Positions 1 through 6,934 of a stretch of 64,000 bases of DNA are shown piece by piece. Position numbers and translations under genes: made by a program. The notes beneath the pieces are model-generated. The model was given only the letters and a program-made list of their open reading frames with translations. It was not told the DNA's origin and searched no databases. Origin of the DNA: Novosphingobium sp. 32-60-15 (GTDB taxonomy: Bacteria > Pseudomonadota > Alphaproteobacteria > Sphingomonadales > Sphingomonadaceae); the NCBI RefSeq assembly GCF_002280675.1, contig NZ_NCEN01000003.1, positions 124,001 to 188,000 on the forward strand, written 5' to 3'. Position 1 is the first letter of the stretch; each line of letters starts with the position of its first letter.

Positions 1-176
1 CAGGCGCCGGTATCGAGCAGAAGGTTGGCAGCAATGCCTTCGTAAAGCTTGAATACCGCTACACCAACTACGGCAAGGGCGAATTCGATTTCAACGGCGC
101 AACGCCAGATTCGAGCCGCTTTGAACTCGACACCGATCGTCACAACGTGATGGCAGGCGTCGGCGTCCGTTTCTGA
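1..176 (+). CDS. Outer-membrane beta-barrel protein, C-terminal end only (partial)
   Basis: Reading from base 3, the frame gives about 57 residues to a TGA at 174-176. The sequence alternates aromatic and polar residues (LEYRYTNYGKGEF) and ends in GVGVRF with a terminal Phe, the usual C-terminal signature of outer-membrane barrels of the OmpW/OmpX/opacity-porin type found in alphaproteobacteria. The start and most of the protein lie left of the window, so the exact family cannot be fixed. A strong intrinsic terminator follows 26 bases after the stop, so this is the last gene of its transcript. Confidence 0.7.
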   Translation, partial: GAGIEQKVGSNAFVKLEYRYTNYGKGEFDFNGATPDSSRFELDTDRHNVMAGVGVRF

Positions 177-200
177 TCTTTCAGAACTGAAGCCAAAAGA

Positions 201-231
201 AAGGGCGGGCCACAAGGCTCGCCCTTTTTTC
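201..231 (+). terminator. Rho-independent terminator of the outer-membrane protein gene
   Basis: A 9-bp stem (203-211 gggcgggcc paired with 216-224 ggctcgccc, one G-T pair) with an acaa loop is followed directly by six T residues at 225-230. It separates the barrel gene from smpB. Confidence 0.88.
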
Positions 232-374
232 GTGGGCCGCCCACGCCAACCCTGCGCACACACTCAAACAAAGGCGTACTGGCAAGGGTACAGCAACCTT
301 ATCGCTCACCATTCTCGACAAAGTGAGAAGCACCACTTTCGCTTTGCCGGGCAAGCGCCTACATGGACGGAACT

Positions 375-857
375 ATGGCACGTCCTGTAAATCCCGAGTT
401 TGAAAAAACCAAAGTCGTCGCCGAAAACCGGCGCGCGCGCTTCGAATATTTCATCGAAGACCGGTACGAAGCTGGCATTTGCCTGACCGGAACCGAGGTG
501 AAGTCCCTGCGCTTTGGCGAAGGCTCCATCGCCGAAAGCTATGCCGAGGTGAAAAACGGCGAAGTGTGGCTGGTCAATTCCAACGTGCCCGAATTCAGCC
601 ACGGCAACCGCAACAATCACGTGCCCAAACGTCCGCGCAAACTGCTGCTGAAAGAGCGGCAGATCGCCAAATTCCACGGCGCGGTTGAACGCAAGGGCAT
701 GACCTTGGTCCCGCTGTCGATCTATTTCAACAGCCGTGGCCGCGCTAAAGTGGAACTTGCGCTGGCCAAAGGCAAGAACGCGGCTGACAAACGCGGCGTG
801 ATGAAAGAGCGGGATTGGAAGCGCGACAAGGCCCGGATCATGAAAGATCACGGCTAA
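375..857 (+). CDS. smpB: SsrA-binding protein SmpB
   Basis: SmpB binds tmRNA (SsrA) and delivers it to stalled ribosomes for trans-translation; it acts in the cytosol. The 160-residue product has the family layout: [23 protein letters not shown] at the start, then [10 protein letters not shown], the central [11 protein letters not shown] strand, the [11 protein letters not shown] segment, and a basic tail ([25 protein letters not shown]) that folds on the ribosome. An in-frame ATG at 363 would add four residues (MDGT), but family members begin with the MARP-type residues, so 375 is preferred. It precedes a DUF2062 gene and cckA on the same strand; the 107-bp gap to the next start leaves co-transcription open. 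Confidence 0.96.
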   Translation: MARPVNPEFEKTKVVAENRRARFEYFIEDRYEAGICLTGTEVKSLRFGEGSIAESYAEVKNGEVWLVNSNVPEFSHGNRNNHVPKRPRKLLLKERQIAKFHGAVERKGMTLVPLSIYFNSRGRAKVELALAKGKNAADKRGVMKERDWKRDKARIMKDHG

Positions 858-964
858 GCGTACTAAGCCTCGCGCGCTTCACCGTGTGGTAAGATGGTTT
901 GGTCTAATTGCGGTCTATCGCCCCGTGGTGGAGCGATCGGAATACGGGTAAGAGCAGAAGCGCA

Positions 965-1525
965 ATGTTCGACAGAATCGTCACTTGGGCGCGGGCCAAC
1001 ATGCCAAAGCGTGAACAGCTTGAAGGCAATCGCTTTTCTCGCCCGCTTGCTGCGCGTCATGAATTGTGGCGTTTTACCCGCCGTTCGGTGCCACGCGGCG
1101 TCGCGGCGGGCTTGTTCGTCGGCATCTTTGCGCTCATCCCCGGCGTCCAGATTGTTGGTGCAGCGTTGATGTGCGTACCGGTGCGCGGCAACATTCCGCT
1201 CGCAGTGCTGATGACGTTCGTTTCCATTCCGCCAACCACGTTGTTTGTATTCCTGCCTGGCGCGGTGTGGGTGGGCAACAGCTTCGGTTTCCACGCTGAT
1301 TTTTCAACGATCAGCGAAATGGTGACGCGCGGGGCCAGCGTAGGCGACTGGTTCGCGTGGCTGGGCACAGATGCGGCGCCGTCGCTCATCATCGGCCTGT
1401 TCCTGATCGCGGTCGTTTCGGCGGTTGTGGGCTACTTTCTATCGGCCATCGGTTGGCGTTGGTGGACCGCGCGCAAACATCGGGCACGCAAGTCTCGCGC
1501 CGCCGCGCGGGATTTTCCTGACTGA
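965..1525 (+). CDS. DUF2062 family inner-membrane protein
   Basis: A 186-residue protein with a basic N-terminus (MFDRIVTWARANMPKREQLE), then RRSVPRGVAAGLFVGIFALIPGVQIVGAALM, the typical opening of DUF2062 proteins. It has about four hydrophobic segments, at roughly residues 45-65, 72-95, 130-160 and the end, and a very basic tail. Biochemical function is unknown. The start at 965 is chosen because an AGAAG-like ribosome site lies just upstream; an in-frame extension reaches 908 but looks non-coding. Its TGA shares one base with the ATG of cckA (TGATG at 1523-1527), so the two are translationally coupled, a sign that this membrane protein is made together with the kinase. Confidence 0.85.
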   Translation: MFDRIVTWARANMPKREQLEGNRFSRPLAARHELWRFTRRSVPRGVAAGLFVGIFALIPGVQIVGAALMCVPVRGNIPLAVLMTFVSIPPTTLFVFLPGAVWVGNSFGFHADFSTISEMVTRGASVGDWFAWLGTDAAPSLIIGLFLIAVVSAVVGYFLSAIGWRWWTARKHRARKSRAAARDFPD

Positions 1526-3975
1526 TGGCCAGCGTTGCCAATGAAATTTCCGGACGCGCGCCCTTGCGCGATTGGCTGGTGCTTGGTGGCGCGGTGGCTG
1601 CCAGTACAGGCTTGTTGTGGAGCGTTTCCGGTCAGGCCTTGATCGCTGGTGGCTTTGCTGCCGGTGTATTGGTGATCGGTGCAGGCTTGCGGATGATCGC
1701 GCGGCCGGTCGCGCCAGAGCTTTCGGCTGACTTTGCTATTCCGGATTGGTCCGTCACCAATGCCGCGATTCAACGGAGTGATGCAGGGCTTGCCATCACG
1801 GATCGTGCAGGCCGTCTGGTCTGCTCGAATACTCTGATGGGCGAGTGGTTCGGCGTTTCTGCTGCACCACCACGCCTGCCACTGGATAAGCCGTCGGTCG
1901 AAGCGTTAGAGGCCGCCTCACGCGCGGCTTGGCGCGATGGTTCGGCCAAGCTTGATGCGGTGGTTTCCGGCGCCGGCATGTGGCGCGTTGACATCAGTCG
2001 GGCAGGGCGCGGTGAAGACTTCCTCGTTTGGCGGTTGTTCCCCGTTGCGACGCACGATCTGGTTCGCGAAATGGCCGGGCACATCGCCGGAAAATTGGGC
2101 CGTGCCTTGGCGCGTGAGGGCATTCAAGCCACCGTGGTAACGCCTGAAGGTACAATTCTTGCGGCAAATCCCATGTTTGCGCAGCGTGCGACAGGTGATC
2201 CCGCGACTGACCTGACAGGTGCCGATTTCGTCTCGTTCCTTGCCAGCGATGAAGCCGAACGCATTTTCTACACTCGTGAAGCGCGCAAGGGCACACCCGT
2301 CCGCCTTGTGCATCTGCCCGTTGCCGATCCGGATGGCATTGCCAATATTGATCCCGCACGCACCGCATCGCTGTTCCTGCTGATCGATAATCAGGGCGGT
2401 GTGGGCGAAGTGCGCGCGGGCCTGCCGCAAATCGAAGCTCTGCTATCACGCCTGCCGCTCGGCCTTGCGATGACTGACCGGGATGGCCGCATCCTGTTCG
2501 CCAACGCCGCATTCCTGCGCGCAGCTGGCCATGAAGACACCATTCCGCCGCCCTATCCGTCCGATCTCGTGATCAAGGAAGACAAGGGCGCGCTGGCAGA
2601 CGCAGTGCGCCGATATGCGCAAGGCACACCGATGGCGGGCGATGTGGCCGTGCGGCTGCGTTCATCGCCGGAAGAGCCGGTATCGCTCAGCCTTGCCGGG
2701 GTGCGCGGACTGGGTGAGGGGGCTGTCCTGCTCAGCCTCAAGGATTCGTCAGAAGAAACCCGGCTTAAGCGGGAAATTGCGCAAGCCACCAAAATGCAGG
2801 CCGTGGGCCAGTTGGCAGGCGGCGTTGCGCATGATTTCAACAATGTGCTCACCGCGATCATCGGTTATTGCGATCTGATGCTAATGCGTCACACGCCGGG
2901 TGACAGTGATTACGATGATATTCAGCAGGTTAAGGCGAATTCCAACCGTGCAGCATCGCTAACCCGCCAACTGCTCGCCTTCTCGCGGCAGCAAACCCTG
3001 CGTCCCCAAGTGCTGCAATTGCCCGATGTCGTCGCCGAAGTTTACGCGCTGCTCAAACGCTTGATCGGCGAAAAGATCGTGCTCGAAGTCACGCATGATC
3101 GTGATCTGGGCTTCGTGCGCGCCGATCCCACGCAGTTGGAACAAGTGTTGCTGAACCTTGCGGTAAATGCCCGCGATGCAATCAATGACAAGCTTGCGGG
3201 CAAGTCTGACAAGGGCAGCAGCAAAAGCGGCAGCGGTGGCGTGCTCAAATTGATGACCCGGCGCATCACCGCATCCGATGTGCGCGCGATGAAAAGCGAT
3301 ATCCTGCCTATCGGTGATTACACCGCGCTGGTGGTCGAAGATAACGGACACGGGATCAAGCCCGCCCAAATCGGCAAGATTTTTGAACCGTTCTTTACCA
3401 CGAAGGAAAAGGGCAAGGGCACCGGGCTTGGCCTTTCCACCGTCTATGGCATCGTCAAACAATCGGGCGGCTTTATTTTTGCAGAAAGCGAAGTGGGGAA
3501 ATACACCCGCTTTACCATGTACTTGCCGGTCCATGTTCCCGATGCATCTGAAACCGCAGAAGCTGTCAAAGCCGCGCTGCCCAAGCCTGAACCAAAACGC
3601 GAATGGAGCGGTGGCGGGCGTATCTTGCTGGTTGAGGACGAGGACACTGTCCGCGCCGTGGCCGAACGCGCGCTTGCACGGCAAGGCTATGAAGTGACCA
3701 CTGCAGCCGATGGTGAAGAGGGTCTGGAGGCCATCACCAACGGCGGGCAGTTCGATATGGTCGTGTCCGACGTGGTGATGCCATCAATGGACGGTCCCGC
3801 CATGGCCCGCGAAATCCGCGCACTAAAGCCCGATCTGCCGTTTCTGTTCATGTCGGGCTATGCCGAAGAAAACTTGCGGCGGGATATCGACATCCCCAAC
3901 ATGCACTTCCTCGCCAAACCATTCTCGGTCCAACAAATCGCAGAAGCTGTCGAACGCGTGCTGCGCGGCGGGTAA
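1525..3975 (+). CDS. cckA: Hybrid sensor histidine kinase CckA
   Basis: CckA is the bifunctional kinase/phosphatase feeding the CtrA-ChpT phosphorelay that controls cell cycle and motility in alphaproteobacteria. The 816-residue product has two N-terminal membrane segments (about residues 18-62), tandem PAS-like regions (about 75-410), a dimerisation/phosphoacceptor helix with GGVAHDFNNVLTAIIGY (phosphoacceptor His436), an HATPase domain with the N box (NLAVNARDAI), G1 (VEDNGHGI) and G2 (KGTGLGLSTVYGIV) motifs, and a C-terminal receiver (about 697-816) with Asp749 in VVSDVVMPSMDG and the conserved Lys in FLAKPF. The length and domain order match CckA, and the HDFNN phosphoacceptor block is characteristic of it. 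The start overlaps the DUF2062 stop. Confidence 0.95.
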   Translation: MASVANEISGRAPLRDWLVLGGAVAASTGLLWSVSGQALIAGGFAAGVLVIGAGLRMIARPVAPELSADFAIPDWSVTNAAIQRSDAGLAITDRAGRLVCSNTLMGEWFGVSAAPPRLPLDKPSVEALEAASRAAWRDGSAKLDAVVSGAGMWRVDISRAGRGEDFLVWRLFPVATHDLVREMAGHIAGKLGRALAREGIQATVVTPEGTILAANPMFAQRATGDPATDLTGADFVSFLASDEAERIFYTREARKGTPVRLVHLPVADPDGIANIDPARTASLFLLIDNQGGVGEVRAGLPQIEALLSRLPLGLAMTDRDGRILFANAAFLRAAGHEDTIPPPYPSDLVIKEDKGALADAVRRYAQGTPMAGDVAVRLRSSPEEPVSLSLAGVRGLGEGAVLLSLKDSSEETRLKREIAQATKMQAVGQLAGGVAHDFNNVLTAIIGYCDLMLMRHTPGDSDYDDIQQVKANSNRAASLTRQLLAFSRQQTLRPQVLQLPDVVAEVYALLKRLIGEKIVLEVTHDRDLGFVRADPTQLEQVLLNLAVNARDAINDKLAGKSDKGSSKSGSGGVLKLMTRRITASDVRAMKSDILPIGDYTALVVEDNGHGIKPAQIGKIFEPFFTTKEKGKGTGLGLSTVYGIVKQSGGFIFAESEVGKYTRFTMYLPVHVPDASETAEAVKAALPKPEPKREWSGGGRILLVEDEDTVRAVAERALARQGYEVTTAADGEEGLEAITNGGQFDMVVSDVVMPSMDGPAMAREIRALKPDLPFLFMSGYAEENLRRDIDIPNMHFLAKPFSVQQIAEAVERVLRGG

Positions 3976-4041
3976 TTTTTAAAAGACCGCTGTCCTTCCC
4001 CGCTTACGGCAAGGGCTGTGGGTGGGCAGAGTGCGCCACGC

Positions 4042-5016
4042 TCATTTTGCTTGTCGCACCGGCACTTTCAAATTGCATATGTCCAAACCGCCCGCTGGCT
4101 GGATATAAAACGGATCGCGCCGATTGGCGCTGGCCTCGGCATAGCGGTGGAACGCGGCGCTTTCGGTCGACAAGAATTCATACCGCGGCATATCAGGCAC
4201 CGTTTGTCCCATACGGACTGAAACAATCAGCGTGCGTTGCTCCGGCTTTTCATACACACCGTTTGCCGCCTGCGCGCGTGGCAGCGATGACAGGAATTGC
4301 ATGCCCTCGATCACCCGCCCAACCACGGCAATGTTGCGGTCAAGCTGGCGCGGCGCGTGGCCAATCACGGCATAAAGCTCTGCTCCTGTGCCTGTATCGG
4401 GCGACGAATTGCGCGCTACGCCAACCGCTCCATAACAATGCAGCGGCCAAGCCGTCGGGCCAGCGCGCGATGCGCCCAGCGGCCATCCTCGATAGAAAAA
4501 CGTCTCATCCGCATAAGGATCGGCGTCCTTGATCGCAAGCTTGGTGTGGGTCAGCGCATGCCAGGCCGCATGGGTGCCCTGAATGGTAGCCAACTAGGCA
4601 TCCAGTTCTTCGTGGCTCGCGCTCTGCTCAGGCCCTTCCGCGCGTAAGACATACGCCTTCTCGGGCACGCTCAGCAGTCCTTGCGGCAGCGGCTTGGCCT
4701 TGGCGGCCACTTCGCCATCGGCATCGCCCCACTGCGCCACCCAATTGTCTTGCACCCGGTAAACCGATGTTCCGTCCCACCATCGCGCCGTGGCCAAAGT
4801 GCGGACATTGCCAACCCACCCTTGGGAAAAGGGATCGGGCATCAACTGGATCACAACCCGCCGCGCTTTGCCCGCTCCATCAGGCGCAAGGTCCATCACC
4901 ACCAGATCATCGGGCGAAATCGCCGCCCAATCTGTCGGAGGGGAGGCCGCCACAATCTCGGTGGGTGTGGGCAGGGTTGCAGCAGCCGCTGCGGTGATCA
5001 GGGCAAAGAATGACAT
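4042..5016 (-). pseudogene. Cyclophilin-type peptidyl-prolyl isomerase interrupted by an in-frame TAG
   Basis: Two adjacent reading frames on the minus strand, 5016-4594 and 4593-4042, are in the same frame and are separated only by TAG at 4596-4594 (codon 141 of 325). Joined, they give a secreted cyclophilin-like protein of sphingomonad type. It has an N-terminal hydrophobic signal (MSFFALITAAAAATLPTPTE), a first half with VVIQLMP, GWVGNVRTLATARWWDGTSVYRVQDNWVAQWGD, and a second half with LHCYGAVGVARNSSPDTGTGAELYAVIGHAPRQLDRNIAVVGRVI, the part that normally completes the isomerase barrel. The downstream half has no good ATG; its apparent start is the TTG right after the stop. Either a recent nonsense mutation, a sequencing error, or amber readthrough would explain it. 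All other codons look intact, so any inactivation is young. Confidence 0.8.
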
Positions 5017-5092
5017 TTGTCCATCATTGCAGGAACCGACGCCTTGCGAAAGCTCTCACGTGCCGCTAGGGGCTTGCCTTCCAGAGCAATGC

Positions 5093-5183
5093 GGAGCGGT
5101 GGCCGAGTGGTCGAAGGCGCTCGCCTGGAAAGTGAGTATACGCCAAAAGCGTATCGAGGGTTCGAATCCCTCCCGCTCCGCCA
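5093..5183 (+). tRNA. tRNA-Ser (anticodon GGA)
   Basis: The acceptor arm GGAGCGG (5093-5099) pairs with CCGCTCC (5173-5179), with discriminator G and an encoded CCA (5181-5183). The anticodon loop ctGGAaa reads UCC/UCU codons. The long variable arm (gagtatacgccaaaagcgtatc) is the class II arm typical of tRNA-Ser, followed by a normal T arm (ggGTTCGAAtcc). Length is 91 nt. The last 14 bases are duplicated at 12571-12584, which marks this tRNA as the integration site of the downstream element; the gene itself remains intact. Confidence 0.96.
5170..5183 (+). repeat. attL core (3' end of tRNA-Ser)
   Basis: The 14-bp sequence ctcccgctccgcca forms the 3' acceptor strand and CCA of tRNA-Ser and is exactly repeated at 12571-12584. 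Confidence 0.85.
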
Positions 5184-5604
5184 TACCGCCTTGATTTGAT
5201 TGATATTTTTTCAAATCAATGCCTTGGTTCCCATAACCGCTCCCCGATAACGCGCTTGCTATAGCCGGACGCCACGGGACAATTCCGCTCGAAAGGCGCT
5301 GACCGCACCTCCCTGCCGGAGTGGATGCCATGATGGTCATTCAAGAGGGGATCGCATTCAGGCGGCGACGCCAAAAGCTGGGAACATGGGCACACACCCT
5401 ACGCGACAAATCGCGGCTGGAAATGGCGAAGTGCTGCAGGTTTTGAGAGGTGGCAGCTTCTCAATCAAAAATGACTTACGACTTGGTTTTGATTGAAAGG
5501 GCCGTTTTCTGCTGGTGTGCAGCAAATCATTTTCAATTTTCGTCTCACACATGTGACTCAAAGCAACCATCGCCATAAGAAGGTCGCGTTTGGGAGGGAT
5601 TCGG
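5184..5604. other. Left-end non-coding segment of the element with terminal repeat
   Basis: These 421 bases hold no convincing gene. At 5227-5245 is a 19-bp sequence that recurs in the same orientation at 12420-12438. It is followed in both places by a related AT/GC stretch (gataacgcgc and tataatagcgcg), then by g-c-[ca]-acgggac (5271-5280 and 12464-12473). The rest is AT-richer sequence leading to the promoter region of the secreted-protein gene at 5605. Paired repeats near both ends suit integrase/excisionase arm binding, which is inferred only from position. Confidence 0.55.
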
Positions 5605-5973
5605 ATGAAGTTGCTACGGGTAAGCCTTTCTAGCTTCGCGCTACTGTTGTCGGCACCAGCCTTCGCAGGTTTCATGGACGGTGCCGGTGCTGTGGCGAAG
5701 CTAATGGCGCAGTATAAAGGGCGGCCCGCCCAAGAGTTGGTCGATGCACTTGGGGATGCGACGGACCAGAAGCAGGTGCTCGATAATATCGTCATTTCCG
5801 GCGGCTTCGACTCAGATGATGGCCCTAGCTGCACTTGGAAAATCGTGGCGGACAAGGATCGGATCATCAAAGACATCAGTGTGTTTGGGAATCCTTGGGG
5901 ATGCGGCCCGGTCGCCAAAAACCTGAAGAAATTTATGAAAGAACATCCGCTACCACTACCTTCGGCAAGCTAG
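5605..5973 (+). CDS. Small secreted protein of unknown function (element cargo)
   Basis: I do not recognise the family. The 122-residue product begins with a clear signal peptide (MKLLRVSLSSFALLLSAPAFA, cleavage before GFMDG), so it is exported. The mature part is about 100 residues with two cysteines in a conserved-looking setting (PSCTWKIVADKD and GNPWGCGPVAKNLKKF) that could form one disulfide in the periplasm. The ATG at 5605 is preferred over an upstream TTG at 5590 because GGGAGGG lies 6-7 bases before it and the signal peptide starts there. It stands alone on the plus strand next to attL, facing the leftward genes, the usual place for cargo. An antisense ORF across it (5358-5918) has no protein-like features. 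Confidence 0.7.
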   Translation: MKLLRVSLSSFALLLSAPAFAGFMDGAGAVAKLMAQYKGRPAQELVDALGDATDQKQVLDNIVISGGFDSDDGPSCTWKIVADKDRIIKDISVFGNPWGCGPVAKNLKKFMKEHPLPLPSAS

Positions 5974-6227
5974 CCGCAGTTCTGCACCAGCCGCGCAATC
6001 TCCCGCACATATCGAGCCGCCGCCATCGCCTCGGCAGATCGTGCGCCATGCTTCCGGGCGTTCCTATTCCCCCGAGGTGCGCCCGGATTCGTGCCCCCGT
6101 GCATTCGGCACCGCTTCCGCCCTTTCACGGCTGGGGATTGGCATGCAATTCCCGAACGGGTTCGCGCCAAGCAACGCGGGGCCGACGCCAGCCGCTCCGG
6201 TTGCATGGGATTGATCGGCGGTTTTTC
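5970..6227 (-). CDS. Small HGG-motif basic protein (downstream partner of overlapping pair)
   Basis: A product of about 85 residues, very basic, with CLARTRSGIACQSPAVKGRKRCRMHGG followed by GAPRGNRNARKHGARS. This CxxxxxxGxxCxxxxxxxxxxCxxHGG plus GxxxGNxNAxKHG pattern is familiar from small proteins of phages and integrated elements (often labelled HGGxSTG-type proteins). The Cys/His arrangement (three Cys and the His of CRMHGG) suggests a small metal-binding nucleic-acid protein, but function is unproven. I start it at the ATG encoding MEKPPINPMQ (6227); the frame is open to 6290. Its first half overlaps the 3' end of the 233-codon gene at 6064-6765 in another frame. Confidence 0.6.
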   Translation of the reverse strand, partial: EKPPINPMQPERLASAPRCLARTRSGIACQSPAVKGRKRCRMHGGTNPGAPRGNRNARKHGARSAEAMAAARYVREIARLVQNCG

Positions 6228-6765
6228 CATTTTCTGGCCCCCCGGCGTGGTGGTGGAACTGATCGGCAATGACGGCCCGGCCGCCTTCATTCACGTGTAC
6301 ATGCCGCACGGTTTGCTCGCGCGGTTGGTGCAGCTTCGCCAGTTCGGCCAGTGTTGCGCGGCTCCCTGCCTGCGCTTTGAGCGCCAGCCGCATGAATATC
6401 TCCATGGCTTGAGGATACTCGCGCATGTTGTAGGAAGCGCGCCGGGCCATTTCGGTGAAAATGCCGTCAAGGGAAATGGCCTGAGCGACAAGCAGGCGAC
6501 TGGCAATCGATAGGTCGCCCCCTTCCGCCTTCTTCGACTCGCGCAACAGTTCAACATAGAAGTTGCCGAGATCGGGAGACTTGCCGTTATCCGCTCCATT
6601 GAGAAGCGCCTCCGTGAAGCGCGATGCAAGATGACCGTGCCGCAATCCCGGCTCTAGCAAATCCTTGGCCAACTGATCGCGCTGCCCGTCATCATGCGTC
6701 GGGGCTTTCAATCCGGTCCCGTCGATCCGCTGCGCCCGTTTGGCCCTGATATTTTTCGCCGCCAT
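6064..6765 (-). CDS. Element protein of unknown function (upstream partner of overlapping pair)
   Basis: A 233-residue protein. Residues 1-145 look like a helical bundle (EPGLRHGHLASRFTEALL, FYVELLRESKK, LSIASRLLVAQAISLDGIFTEMARRA, EYPQAMEIFMRLALKAQAGSRATLAELAKL). Proteins of this shape occur in proteobacterial phages and islands but I know of no assigned activity. From about residue 150 (HVHVNEGGRAVIADQFHHHAGG...) the composition changes to Gly/Ala/Pro-rich, and residues ~180-233 are encoded by the same DNA as the HGG protein in another frame. The start ATG at 6765 has AAAGG a few bases upstream and directly abuts an iteron copy. It lies downstream of the helicase gene after a 104-bp gap. 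Confidence 0.65.
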   Translation of the reverse strand: MAAKNIRAKRAQRIDGTGLKAPTHDDGQRDQLAKDLLEPGLRHGHLASRFTEALLNGADNGKSPDLGNFYVELLRESKKAEGGDLSIASRLLVAQAISLDGIFTEMARRASYNMREYPQAMEIFMRLALKAQAGSRATLAELAKLHQPREQTVRHVHVNEGGRAVIADQFHHHAGGPENGKTADQSHATGAAGVGPALLGANPFGNCMPIPSRERAEAVPNARGHESGRTSGE

Positions 6766-6766
6766 A

Positions 6767-6934
6767 TCCGCACCTTTGAAATTCGATTTTCACACCCTCA
6801 CCGGCCTTCACCCCCACCACACCACCACCGCACTCTCCTATAGAGAGGTGCGGGTGGTGCGGACGGGGATCAGCACGGGTCATCGTCCACACTTTCCGCA
6901 CTTTCCGCACCACACGTTTGAAGGTGCGGACGGG
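6767..6934. repeat. Iteron-like cluster of GTGCGGA; candidate replication origin
   Basis: The heptamer GTGCGGA (or its complement TCCGCAC) occurs five times in about 165 bp: 6767-6773 (-), 6857-6863 (+), 6895-6901 (-), 6904-6910 (-) and 6924-6930 (+). Two of them form a perfect 9-bp tandem repeat (cactttccg at 6890-6898 and 6899-6907). The outer plus-strand copies sit in a 12-bp direct repeat (ggtgcggacggg at 6856-6867 and 6923-6934). An imperfect hairpin occupies 6823-6859. The cluster covers the 3' end of the helicase gene and the gap after it. Clustered short repeats next to a RepA-like helicase and primase are what an iteron origin looks like; replication activity is inferred. Confidence 0.5.

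Noticed and set aside
306..851. 181-codon minus-strand ORF opposite smpB
   Set aside because: It is the antisense shadow of a conserved gene, with no ribosome site and His/Phe-rich composition that mirrors smpB codons.
863..1294. Minus-strand ORF opposite the DUF2062 gene
   Set aside because: Arg/His-rich antisense frame; the plus strand has a coherent membrane protein coupled to cckA.
4042..4593. Second half of the cyclophilin as an independent gene starting at TTG
   Set aside because: It lies in frame right after the TAG, has no ribosome site, and contains only the C-terminal part of the isomerase fold.
5358..5918. 186-codon minus-strand ORF across the secreted cargo gene
   Set aside because: Ser/Pro/Ile-rich low-quality composition and no start context; the plus-strand frame has a signal peptide and ribosome site.
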